This document shows positions 43,373-51,996 of a stretch of 64,000 bases of DNA, one piece after another. The position numbers were made by a program, and so were the translations under genes. Under the pieces are notes generated by a model. The model saw only the letters and a program-made list of their open reading frames with translations, was not told the DNA's origin and made no database searches. The DNA is taken from positions 1 to 64,000 of the forward strand of contig JACOSY010000034.1 of the NCBI GenBank assembly GCA_016178595.1, written 5' to 3'. This stretch comes from Ignavibacteria bacterium (GTDB lineage Bacteria; Bacteroidota; Ignavibacteria; UBA10030; SZUA-254). The first letter of the stretch is position 1; the number at the start of each line of letters is the position of its first letter.

Positions 43373-45346
43373 TTAATCGTTGCGCGTGCTTTCTCCAATC
43401 TTCCTGACTTCGCCGTTGGAGTACTTCATCATATGCATGGTCGAATTGACTCTGCCGCCGGAGAGCGTTATCGAAGAATGAAGACCTTTGAATTCCCGAA
43501 TCTTCGAGAGCGCATCTGTCATAACTTCTCGGCTTGATTGTCCTCCTCCCGCTTGCGAGAGAATGAGCTTCAACACATCGTAGCCGATGAGTGTGTATTT
43601 TGTCGGCTGCTTCCCGCCTGTACTTCGAAATGATTGAACAAACGATAGGTAGTGCGGGTCATGTTCATCGATATACGTGTCGGAAGCAAAGACGACGCCA
43701 TTGACATATTGCTTCTGGGCATCGAGCTGCGTGGGATCGTACCATTCGTTGTTCCCCAGAAATTGTGCTTTGATGTTGAAGTAATTGAGTTGTGAACCAA
43801 TCACACCAATTTCTTCCGCGTCATCAATAGCGACGAAGATTGCATCGATGGACGTAACGGGCACGTTGAGATTTTCCGATTCCGTCGCCGGCGATGAAAG
43901 TTTGATGCGAAGAGAATCGGCAATCCGCACCCCCTGCGGGCCGAGGAGCTTCGTTGCGGGGATACTTCCACCAACTGCAACGAGCGAATCGATTCGCCGG
44001 CGATTGACGCCGGCTTTCAGAAGTTTATCGAAGTCAGTCCGTGAAAGCTTCGCGAACGAGATCGTCGGATACGCGTCAAGGGCAGAGCGGCGGATGGACA
44101 TGCACTGCTCGCGAATGTCGTTTGCATTCCGGGGAAACGTTTCCATCGCGATCACTCGTGCGCCAAGCCGTTGTGCTTCCCCGGAAAAACTCTCTGCGAC
44201 AGAAGCGCCTATCGGTTCCGTTGACGAAAGGATTGCGAGTGTACGATAGCCCATCTCACGAATTGCATAACGCGCCATTATTGTTCCGCGTGTTGCAAAG
44301 TCCGGGTGCATTTGAAAGACATATCTGCCGGATGCCGCAAGTCCGTTCGTTGTTGCCGTCGGAGAGATCAGCGGCACATGTTCTCGATTGACAATCGAGG
44401 CGCAAGCAGAAACCAAATTGCTGAAGAGCGGTCCGACGATACAGACAACATCCTTCGAAGCACTCAGCTCTTGAACTGCACGAACTGCCAGGACGGAATC
44501 ACGTTCTGTATCTCGTACATCAAGCGTTACGCGCGCAGCAGCGTGTGCTGCCGATGCGTATTCGCCGGCTGCAAAGTTCATTCCATCCAGCATCTCTTTT
44601 GCCAGTGCTGCCACACCATTCCCGGATGACCGCGTCATCAATGGCAGCACCACACCGATCTTGAATCCAGCCGGTTCATTCTCTTTCGAGAGCAGTGCAG
44701 CCAGGAACTTTCCGTACGTACTATGATGGGGCAGTTTCAAGCGCTCGTCGATAAGAGCGCGAGCATGGGCAGTATGACCGTCCCGGAGATCTTTTTCCGC
44801 CGTTTTGAGCGTGAGCAAGTCTCCGACATCCTCGTGCGTTGCCTGAAGTCTCAGTTGATTCAAAAAGACGGCATCTAAACGCTGATCTGCAAGAAGGATG
44901 AACGATTTCTGTATGTGGCGATCAAGTATCGAATCGTTCGTCGCTTCCATCGCTTTGATGAACGATCGTGACGCATTCTGGTAACGCTGCAGCATCGTGT
45001 AATTTTCGCCGAGCGTGTAGTGGATGTCGCCGGCATAGGATGTGTACGGATAAGTCTCGAGGAGCGAGTCGAGCAACGCGACAGAACGATTATATTGTTT
45101 GAGTTGAAACAGCGACTTCGCTTCCATCAGTTGCGCCGCAGTTGTTCGTTGATGAATCGGTTTCTGATGTGAAAGAGAGTCAAAGAGTTGCACGGCTTCA
45201 TTATATTTTTCCTCCTCAAACATCGACACAGCATGTGCGAATTGCTGCTCAGCCACTTCACTATAGTGGAATGCGTCTTGCGCCAATACTATTCCTCCTG
45301 CACCCAAGAGAAGTGCAAGAAAGATATGCCGAAGAGACCGCGCCAT
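43373..45346 (-). CDS. TPR plus periplasmic-binding-like protein (LpoA-type architecture)
   Basis: 657 residues with a signal peptide (HIFLALLLGAGGIVLAQ). Residues about 25-230 are TPR-like helices (FAHAVSMFEEEKYNEAVQLFDSL, AGDIHYTLGENYTMLQRYQ). Residues 235-650 form a type 1 periplasmic-binding fold of the Leu/Ile/Val group: FKIGVVLPLMTRSSGNGVAA, VVCIVGPLFSNLVSACA and YAIREMGYRTLAIL. No ABC amino-acid permease genes are beside it. The combination matches LpoA, the outer-membrane activator of penicillin-binding protein 1A, but there is no lipobox. An envelope-assembly role is therefore inferred over solute transport. Confidence 0.8.
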   Translation of the reverse strand: MARSLRHIFLALLLGAGGIVLAQDAFHYSEVAEQQFAHAVSMFEEEKYNEAVQLFDSLSHQKPIHQRTTAAQLMEAKSLFQLKQYNRSVALLDSLLETYPYTSYAGDIHYTLGENYTMLQRYQNASRSFIKAMEATNDSILDRHIQKSFILLADQRLDAVFLNQLRLQATHEDVGDLLTLKTAEKDLRDGHTAHARALIDERLKLPHHSTYGKFLAALLSKENEPAGFKIGVVLPLMTRSSGNGVAALAKEMLDGMNFAAGEYASAAHAAARVTLDVRDTERDSVLAVRAVQELSASKDVVCIVGPLFSNLVSACASIVNREHVPLISPTATTNGLAASGRYVFQMHPDFATRGTIMARYAIREMGYRTLAILSSTEPIGASVAESFSGEAQRLGARVIAMETFPRNANDIREQCMSIRRSALDAYPTISFAKLSRTDFDKLLKAGVNRRRIDSLVAVGGSIPATKLLGPQGVRIADSLRIKLSSPATESENLNVPVTSIDAIFVAIDDAEEIGVIGSQLNYFNIKAQFLGNNEWYDPTQLDAQKQYVNGVVFASDTYIDEHDPHYLSFVQSFRSTGGKQPTKYTLIGYDVLKLILSQAGGGQSSREVMTDALSKIREFKGLHSSITLSGGRVNSTMHMMKYSNGEVRKIGESTRND

Positions 45347-45373
45347 CAGTCGGAAAAGAGGTTTGTGAGAAAC

Positions 45374-46264
45374 TTAGTGTGAGTGTTGTTTGGATTTCTG
45401 CTGGAGCTTCCACCGCAGGTCCTTAGCCCGCGCATTCTGAGAATCAAGTGTGAGCGCTTTCTTGAGGAATTCGCCGGCGCCGGTCGGATCTCCCAGAGCA
45501 ACGAGTACGTGGCCGAGCGTGACACAGGTATCGGCAGAATTCGGATCCAGCTCGAGCGATTTTCTCAGGTACTGCTCTGCCTCCTGATGACGTTTCAGAT
45601 GATGCAGCGCATCGCCGCACATCTGCCAGTTGATGGCCTCCGCAGGATCCATATCGACCGCAAGGATAAATTCCCTGGATGCACTCTTCCAATCATCAAG
45701 CCGGCCGTACGCAACGCCCAGCAAATGATGATTGACGGCGCTGTAGGGATCGGCGGCAATTCCTCGCTTTAAGAAATCGATTGCTTCAGTGTACGCCTCC
45801 CGCTTGATGAGAAGCTCTCCCAGCGATTCATTGATCTTCGGAAATGCCGGATCGAACTTCATGGTAAGCCGGAACTGCTCCTCGGCATTTTTGATATTAT
45901 TCTTGTAGAAATACGCGACACCCATGTTGAAATGTACTTGCGGAAGCTTCTTTTCCGCCAACTGTTTAAAACGCGAGAGCGCCGCATCGTACTCCTCCAT
46001 GCGCAAGTGATAACTGCCGAGGAGAAAAATCAACTCGCCGTTCCCGGGCGCATATTCAAGAGCGCGCTTGAGTAACCTGATGATCGCAGGGAACTGTCCA
46101 AGCTCGGCGTAGAGCGATGTAAGCCCGACGTATGCGGGAAGGAACGCCGGCTCTTCTCGCAGCAATCGATGATACACCTGCATGGCGTGAAGATGTTTGT
46201 CCTCCTCGACGAGCGATCGCGCGTTATCGAGGATCCGCGCAAGCTGTATTTCATTCAGCTTCAT
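45374..46264 (-). CDS. TPR-repeat protein
   Basis: 296 residues, with tandem tetratricopeptide repeats over almost the full length (AYVGLTSLYAELGQFPAIIRL, VHFNMGVAYFYKNNIKNAEEQ, INWQMCGDALHHLKRHQEAEQ, CVTLGHVLVALGDPTGAGEF). No signal peptide, so cytoplasmic. It lies 27 bp upstream of the LpoA-like gene on the same strand and is probably cotranscribed with it. Partner unknown. Confidence 0.9.
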   Translation of the reverse strand: MKLNEIQLARILDNARSLVEEDKHLHAMQVYHRLLREEPAFLPAYVGLTSLYAELGQFPAIIRLLKRALEYAPGNGELIFLLGSYHLRMEEYDAALSRFKQLAEKKLPQVHFNMGVAYFYKNNIKNAEEQFRLTMKFDPAFPKINESLGELLIKREAYTEAIDFLKRGIAADPYSAVNHHLLGVAYGRLDDWKSASREFILAVDMDPAEAINWQMCGDALHHLKRHQEAEQYLRKSLELDPNSADTCVTLGHVLVALGDPTGAGEFLKKALTLDSQNARAKDLRWKLQQKSKQHSH

Positions 46265-46306
46265 ATTTCACGTAACATACAGAAAGCAATGACGATTTTC
46301 AACCCG

Positions 46307-47992
46307 CTAATAATCTCTCCGCAACGCACGATAGCCAAGGACGAGCGATACGGCTCCGACAATGAGCGACATCGCGGCAATTGTGATCACAGCAGACCAG
46401 AACGTTTCCATCCTGAATGAAGCACCCCGAAGCATATAGCCGAAGTAGCCATTGAGCGGGAGGTAAAAAACTCCGACTAACACAACTACGTACACGATGC
46501 AGAGCAAGAACGTGAGTGTGGCGCTCTGCGATGACGCGATGCGGATCGGATTTCTCTCTCGAAAGTTTGCGAAGAAGCTGCCGGCGCCAAGGTTGAGGCT
46601 TACCAGGGCAAATGACGAGCAGAGCATCATCACCCCGGCGGCTTCAATAACCGCACTATACTTGCCGAGTGAGCGATGCGAAAAAATCACCAGCAACTCA
46701 CTGAGGAGAAGAATTGGCAGAAAGACAAGAAAGAATTTTATCCAGAACACTCTCCCCCGGCTCACCGGAGCACTCAAGATCGACCAGAAATTCGCCCCCT
46801 CGACACTGATGCATGGAAAAACGAATCGAAGTGCAATTGATGCGATCAAAAAGATGCTGAATATCAGAAGTACGAGGTATGAAATCGTTTGAAATGATGG
46901 AAGCGATTGCTTGAAGTCGATCCCCGCCACGCTCACCAAGAATGTCACGATCAGAATAGCAAGAATGCCAAGGTGAATCCACTGGCTGGGTTCGCGAAGA
47001 AACTGCCAGATTTCTTTTTTCACGAGCACGCTGGTTTGAGGATTGAGTCGCGATGGGTTTGTCAGGTCGAGAATGTGAAGACGCGAGGACTGCACCTCGC
47101 GAGCCATGAGCAAGTCAAGCGACGAAAGCCAGCTCTTGTAGAAGAGCCGCTTGCCGATGAACACCATCGAAGTAAAAGTAATTCCTGTTGTGCCAAGCAG
47201 CAACCACGTGTACGAAAGTGCGTGCGACTCATCGCCGCGCATCGTCCAATAGAGAGACTCGGCAATCCAATGGTTCGGAAGGAATTGCGCTATCGCCGGA
47301 TCGAGATATCCGAAGTACTGATCGACGTGCGGGAAATGCTGAACGACCGATGATACAAGAGACATGGGGTTCGTAACGTGAAAGTAACCGAAGAGAACCC
47401 CGAGGTACAGCACAACCAAGAACATGATGATTTTTCGAATTCCTATTCGATGTGCGTAGCGCATCAGTACGAGTAGAAGCATTACCGCAATACAACCGGA
47501 GAGCAGCATGAAAGGAAAAAGCATCAGCATCAGCGTTCGGGCATAAAAGTCCCATGGCAAGTGAAAGTGTGAGCCGTAACCTATCAGTACGGACAACGCG
47601 ATCAGAAAGAAAGCGGCTGAGCTGTAAAAGAAATTATCGAAGAACTTCACGAGGAAGAGACTCGTGTGAGAAATCGGCGTAGTAAGGTAGTAAGCGGTCT
47701 CCGGCGATCGATACAGCGTCGCATACGAGACAATGATATTGCCGACATTCACAGACAGGAAGAAAACAAAGAGCGCCATGGAGATGAACCGGTGAAGCAG
47801 GAACAAGCCGAGCTTTGCAGTATCCAGAAGGTAGTCGGTCGCTACCCTTGCACCAAGGTATGCCCCAAGAATGAATCCGCCAAAAACAAATACCGAAGCA
47901 GCCTGTTGGACGATGTTGTGCTTCTGCCACTCGGTCGAAAGCGTGAGAAATGTCCGAAACTTGAATCGCACTATGTGGAGAATATCGCGCAT
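46307..47992 (-). CDS. ABC transporter permease (ABC-2-like, large form)
   Basis: 561 residues with many hydrophobic segments spread over the protein (LFLLHRFISMALFVFFLSV, ALVSLNLGAGSFFANFRERN between segments). It reads as a fused, double-size ABC-2-type exporter permease. The ATPase gene precedes it by 5 bp, which supports pairing. Substrate unknown; the family often moves lipids, polysaccharides or drugs outward. The N terminus IVRFKFRTFLTLS is basic and cytoplasmic. Confidence 0.85.
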   Translation of the reverse strand: MRDILHIVRFKFRTFLTLSTEWQKHNIVQQAASVFVFGGFILGAYLGARVATDYLLDTAKLGLFLLHRFISMALFVFFLSVNVGNIIVSYATLYRSPETAYYLTTPISHTSLFLVKFFDNFFYSSAAFFLIALSVLIGYGSHFHLPWDFYARTLMLMLFPFMLLSGCIAVMLLLVLMRYAHRIGIRKIIMFLVVLYLGVLFGYFHVTNPMSLVSSVVQHFPHVDQYFGYLDPAIAQFLPNHWIAESLYWTMRGDESHALSYTWLLLGTTGITFTSMVFIGKRLFYKSWLSSLDLLMAREVQSSRLHILDLTNPSRLNPQTSVLVKKEIWQFLREPSQWIHLGILAILIVTFLVSVAGIDFKQSLPSFQTISYLVLLIFSIFLIASIALRFVFPCISVEGANFWSILSAPVSRGRVFWIKFFLVFLPILLLSELLVIFSHRSLGKYSAVIEAAGVMMLCSSFALVSLNLGAGSFFANFRERNPIRIASSQSATLTFLLCIVYVVVLVGVFYLPLNGYFGYMLRGASFRMETFWSAVITIAAMSLIVGAVSLVLGYRALRRDY

Positions 47993-47997
47993 GTCTC

Positions 47998-48717
47998 TCA
48001 GCGCGTCAATTCCAAGAACAATGTTTCAAAACTCCCATTGTATTTATCCCGAAAGATCTCGAACGAACCCGCGGTATCTTCGAAAACCAATATACCTTCC
48101 TTGATGATGCCTACCCGATCGCACAGTTCTTCCACGACAGGTAAACTGTGTGTAGACATAAAGATCGAAACCCCCGCTTTCGATCGTTCCTTCAACACTT
48201 GCTTCACAAGGTATGCGCTCCTCGGGTCCAAGCCGACCATCGGCTCATCAACGATGAGAACCGTAGGATCGTGGAGTAATGCGGCAGTAATTGCGATGCG
48301 TTGCCGCATCCCCTGCGAGTACGATTCCGTCCGGCGGTCAATCCAAGCGCCGATCTCGAAGGCTTCCGTCAATTTTCGTATCCGTTCTGCTATGTCTGCG
48401 TGATGAACGTTGTACAATCCCGCACTGAAATACAGGAATTCTCTCCCTGTGAGTTTTTCATAAAGGAACGGCTGATCGGGAATGTAGCCGATGTTCCTCT
48501 TCGCTCTCTCTGGCTCTGCCTGGATGTCTATTCCATTAATCCGAACTTGTCCTGAAGCTGGCGTGAAGAGTCCTGTCATCATTTTGATCGTCGTGGTTTT
48601 TCCTGCGCCGTTCGGGCCAAGAAAGCCAAAGAACTCCCCCGGATTGATAGTAAGCGTCAGATCATGAACAGCCGTAAAGCTTCCAAATGTTTTCGTGAGA
48701 TGGATGAGTTCAATCAT
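47998..48717 (-). CDS. ABC transporter ATP-binding protein
   Basis: 239 residues. Walker A FLGPNGAGKTTTIKMMTGLF, signature YSQGMRQRIAITAALL, Walker B TVLIVDEPMVGLDP and the His switch STHSLPVVEELCD are all intact. The type is the CcmA/DrrA group that pairs with ABC-2 permeases, here the gene 5 bp downstream. Provides ATP hydrolysis for export. Confidence 0.95.
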   Translation of the reverse strand: MIELIHLTKTFGSFTAVHDLTLTINPGEFFGFLGPNGAGKTTTIKMMTGLFTPASGQVRINGIDIQAEPERAKRNIGYIPDQPFLYEKLTGREFLYFSAGLYNVHHADIAERIRKLTEAFEIGAWIDRRTESYSQGMRQRIAITAALLHDPTVLIVDEPMVGLDPRSAYLVKQVLKERSKAGVSIFMSTHSLPVVEELCDRVGIIKEGILVFEDTAGSFEIFRDKYNGSFETLFLELTR

Positions 48718-48811
48718 CGAAGCCTTTCATTTCGTCAAGAAACTATTTTAAAAGTGACGTTTAATGTTCCAAAAAAATCGACAAGAAGCAAGTGTACCCA
48801 TGTGCCATATA

Positions 48812-48840
48812 TTGGAATAGTACGGCAGGTTTTGTATATT
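48812..48840 (+). promoter_or_regulatory. Promoter of tRNA-Leu
   Basis: TTGGAA (48812-48817), 17-bp spacer, TATATT (48835-48840). A perfect AGGTGTG/CACACCT hairpin (48851-48870) lies between it and the tRNA. Confidence 0.5.
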
Positions 48841-48911
48841 GGATTCCAGAAGGTGTGACTGCACACACCTATTTCATATCCCTTTTGATTTTCCCGATGG
48901 TGTGTTGACCT

Positions 48912-48997
48912 GCTGAAGTGGCGGAACTGGCAGACGCGCTGGACTCAAAATCCAGTCCGGCTTACCCCGGGTGTGGGTTCAACTCCCACCTTCAGCA
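48912..48997 (+). tRNA. tRNA-Leu (anticodon CAA)
   Basis: Acceptor arms GCTGAAG/CTTCAGC with discriminator A, anticodon stem CTGGA/TCCAG with loop CTCAAAA (anticodon CAA, reads UUG), a long variable arm typical of leucine tRNAs, and T-loop GGTTCAACTCC. CCA is not encoded. 86 nt. Confidence 0.95.
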
Positions 48998-49165
48998 CTG
49001 ATGATGCCGACATCATGTTCACCCTCACCGACTCCTCACCGATAAAACTTTTACTCATTATTCTGCTATGTCGTCGAGAGAAAGTATCCCCTAGGCTTGA
49101 CATTCGTAAAGAGTGTGTATCACTAGGAAAGCAGCTGACTTCCTCCACGCTTGTGACACAATAAC

Positions 49166-49197
49166 AAAAAGCCGAGAGATCGTTCTCCCGGCTTTTT
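49166..49197. terminator. Bidirectional terminator between tRNA-Leu and cluster B
   Basis: AAAAAGCC/GGCTTTTT arms with an inner GAGA/TCTC pairing; both strands end in a run of T. It can serve the tRNA on one side and cluster B on the other, whose last stop is 20 bp away. Confidence 0.85.
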
Positions 49198-49217
49198 CCC
49201 AAAACAAAGACTGTGGT

Positions 49218-50987
49218 CTATTTCGGCTTACGCTCCTGACTGTACCATCCGGGGATAGGATCGCGAGCCATGAAGAACGAATTCTTGGTGTTAAGCTTCT
49301 GCGGATCGTCACCGAAATCGTCGCTGTACCGGGCCAGCGACCAGAATTCAGGAATAAATCCGGCCGGCTCATTATTCGGGTAATCATCCGGCGTCGGCCT
49401 GTATCCTCCAAACCTGACGACATCAACAACCCTTGAATTAAAGTCTGAAACGTTTTGATTGACAATCCGCGCGGAAATTTTAAGAAGCCGTATCTCACTT
49501 GAGGGGAGCAGCGCCCACTTGAGTAAATTGAATTGACCGTTGACTGCGGAGAAATCGACGGCAAGAGAAAAGTTGAGTACTTCCGTTGAACCCGGCCCAA
49601 GCTTCGTATGGTCCTGGAACTTGACGCTGTCGTTAGAGACAATAACAAATTTCCCCGGACCCTGCACAACATTTTGATTAAACGCAGGCGTATAAAGAAG
49701 GAGGCCTGTATCGACCCTTGTAATGAAATCGGTGTTCAGCGTTCCAGTTTGTGGATCGAAGAAGACATAGTTCCTCTGGCCGTACATCTGGAGAACATAG
49801 AAATTCTGGACAACAATGTTGAGCGGGAGGATCGCACCACCTTTCAAGTTCTTCGTTGTGTTGCTTCGCTGCTGGTTCCACGACAATCCACCGTCTGTCG
49901 TGGCAAGGATCAAGCCCTGATCGCCGAAGATCCACCCTCGCGAGCTATCGGCAAATGTAACTCTATTTAACCTTGTCTGCGTGCCGCTGTTAACTGTGGT
50001 CCACGTGGCGCCGTTGTTTTCAGTTTTCAGAATCGTTCCACTGTCGCCGACGGCCCATCCGAACCTCTGGCGAAATTCAGTTTCATAGGGGGCAACAAAA
50101 ACACCGCGGAGCGTTACCGCTACATTCGAGGTTTCGGGGATCCAAATCACACCGGCGTTGCTTGCGAGAGCGACGGCAGAAAGGATCGCTCCATTCTCAC
50201 CGACTGCCCAGCCAGTATCCCCTGTGAAGACAACACCATAGAAGTTCGTTGTCCGGTACGGTTCGGGTACGATACGCTGTGTCCACCCTGTTCCTGCATT
50301 TGTTGATTCGTAGAATGCACCAGAGTCGCCGGCGAGGAAAATCCGTGGGAACTGAACATAAATTCCCTCCATATTTTTCGTTGTCCCTAAAGAAGTACGT
50401 GGTAACGTCCACGTGAAACCGCGGTCAACGGTTCGGAGCACTGTTCCCTTATCTCCAGCAATATATGCGATGCGGTTCTGCACGTCTGCCGCCACGCCAA
50501 GCGCATTAAAATTGATCGTCGGATCCGGAACAACCGCCTTTGCTTGCGGGCTTAAATCGTCGACCACACCGTTCCTGTGAATCTTGAGAACTGTTCGTTT
50601 ATCACCCACGGCAAATCCGGTATCAGCATTGGGAAAGGCAACGGAGTTCAAGGTATTCGACTGCGCAGCTGACAGAGAATCGTTCCACGTTGCGCCGTCA
50701 TCGAGCGTCCGGAGGATTGTACCGTCTGTTCCAACCGCGAATCCATATGCAGGTTTTGTCTCGTCGTTCCACCGAATCGTTCTGTTCGTCGGATTATAAA
50801 TCTCAATCCATGAATAAGCGTAATATTTATCCGGAGAAATTGTGAAGACTTCCGTGATGACGAGGTCCCGGGCATCTGACTTGGAGCCATCTCCACTTGG
50901 AGACTGATCTTTCGTCAGATCGCAACCGGACATAAAAAGTGATAGCACCGCAACGGAGGTAAAAAAAGCTCTCAACAACAGTTTCAT
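49218..50987 (-). CDS. Lipoprotein with lamin-tail and Ycf48-like propeller, cluster B
   Basis: 589 residues from the ATG at 50987 (GGAG upstream). Lipoprotein signal with LFMSGC (Cys22). Next comes a lamin-tail-like stretch (DLVITEVFTIS ... YSWIEIYNPT). The middle is a Ycf48/BNR-type beta-propeller with repeating AVGxxGTILRTxDxGxTW units (GWAVGDSGTILKTENNGATW, YIAGDKGTVLRTVDRGFTW). The lamin-tail fold then continues near the C terminus. Such propellers bind proteins during assembly. Last gene of cluster B, matching the NHL propeller in cluster A. Confidence 0.85.
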   Translation of the reverse strand: MKLLLRAFFTSVAVLSLFMSGCDLTKDQSPSGDGSKSDARDLVITEVFTISPDKYYAYSWIEIYNPTNRTIRWNDETKPAYGFAVGTDGTILRTLDDGATWNDSLSAAQSNTLNSVAFPNADTGFAVGDKRTVLKIHRNGVVDDLSPQAKAVVPDPTINFNALGVAADVQNRIAYIAGDKGTVLRTVDRGFTWTLPRTSLGTTKNMEGIYVQFPRIFLAGDSGAFYESTNAGTGWTQRIVPEPYRTTNFYGVVFTGDTGWAVGENGAILSAVALASNAGVIWIPETSNVAVTLRGVFVAPYETEFRQRFGWAVGDSGTILKTENNGATWTTVNSGTQTRLNRVTFADSSRGWIFGDQGLILATTDGGLSWNQQRSNTTKNLKGGAILPLNIVVQNFYVLQMYGQRNYVFFDPQTGTLNTDFITRVDTGLLLYTPAFNQNVVQGPGKFVIVSNDSVKFQDHTKLGPGSTEVLNFSLAVDFSAVNGQFNLLKWALLPSSEIRLLKISARIVNQNVSDFNSRVVDVVRFGGYRPTPDDYPNNEPAGFIPEFWSLARYSDDFGDDPQKLNTKNSFFMARDPIPGWYSQERKPK

Positions 50988-51034
50988 TACATTCTCCATG
51001 ATTGTACAATCGTGAACAGATGGGTCACAACTCA

Positions 51035-51973
51035 TCAGAACTGTAATTCCAGCGTGAATGAGTGAGTTCCCGGGAGGTATTTGAAGTTGTTAAAGCCATA
51101 GTCCAACATGCCGTTCAGTCCGACAGAATTGAGTCGAAGACCAAACCCAGCGGTAACGTCTTCCTGGTCATAGGAGAACTTCCATCCCATTCGAAGTGCT
51201 ACTATCGAGCTGAATGTATACTCTCCACCAACGTTGTATTGCTCGTCAGCGTCATTGAGGCGCGTGACCTGAAAAGTGGAAACGAACTGATTCGACGGAT
51301 CGCGAAGTACGTCAACCAAAACGCCGAACCGGAGTGCCGTTGGGAGCGAATATGCTTCGTTGATAAATTGGACATCTTTGCCAATGTTCGTGAGCGACAC
51401 GCCGATGTGGCTCCGAAGAATCGGGATGTCGTAGAGTGTGCCGATGTCGAAGGCAAAGGTGGACGTTCCGAGTTCTTTATTGAAAAGATATGACTTAATG
51501 ACTTTCCCGTTGATTCCCACCCGGAATTGCTCGGTAACCTGCCGTGCGTATGCAAGGCTGAAAGCGAAGTCGGAAGCGCGGAAGGTTCTCCCCGTTCCCT
51601 CTGGAAACGCAACCGTATTCTCCTCAATATCGTCCGTCGTCAACAAAATCACGCTCGCACCAATGCTTCCGACGCCTGGAATGGTCTTGACGACTCCTGC
51701 GTATGAGTGTTGAATACCGGCAAGCCATGCGGTGTAGGTGGCGGCAAATCCATAATTGTTAACACTCAAAATACCGGCAGGATTGTACCCCATGGATTGT
51801 ACTCCGTCAGCAACGGCAACTTGTGCACCTCCCATTCCGATGGCACGTGCACTCAGACCAATCTTGAGAAACTGGCCGGAAACAGTTCCCGACCGGTTAC
51901 CGGCACGTGCATCGTGCTGCAACGTGAAGAAAAGAACTGCCACGTATGTTATAACGAATAGTGTTTTTTTCAT
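51035..51973 (-). CDS. PorV/PorQ-family outer membrane protein, cluster B
   Basis: 312 residues with a signal peptide (MKKTLFVITYVAVLFFTLQH). The mature N terminus has QFLKIGLSARAIGMGGAQVA and MGYNPAGILSV, as in PorV. The rest is a beta-barrel ending in FTLELQF. It lies 23 bp after the 809-residue secreted protein gene, in the same place as the PorV copy of cluster A. Somewhat shorter than that copy. Confidence 0.88.
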   Translation of the reverse strand: MKKTLFVITYVAVLFFTLQHDARAGNRSGTVSGQFLKIGLSARAIGMGGAQVAVADGVQSMGYNPAGILSVNNYGFAATYTAWLAGIQHSYAGVVKTIPGVGSIGASVILLTTDDIEENTVAFPEGTGRTFRASDFAFSLAYARQVTEQFRVGINGKVIKSYLFNKELGTSTFAFDIGTLYDIPILRSHIGVSLTNIGKDVQFINEAYSLPTALRFGVLVDVLRDPSNQFVSTFQVTRLNDADEQYNVGGEYTFSSIVALRMGWKFSYDQEDVTAGFGLRLNSVGLNGMLDYGFNNFKYLPGTHSFTLELQF

Positions 51974-51996
51974 GCGTAAGGTCTCCTTCCAATCAA

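Noticed and set aside
43373-45346. Branched-chain amino-acid ABC transporter binding protein
   Set aside because: The fold fits, but the N-terminal TPR domain and the lack of permease and ATPase partners favour an LpoA-like role.
48851-48870. Hairpin before tRNA-Leu as a terminator
   Set aside because: No T-run follows it and it lies between a promoter and the tRNA; it is more likely a leader feature.
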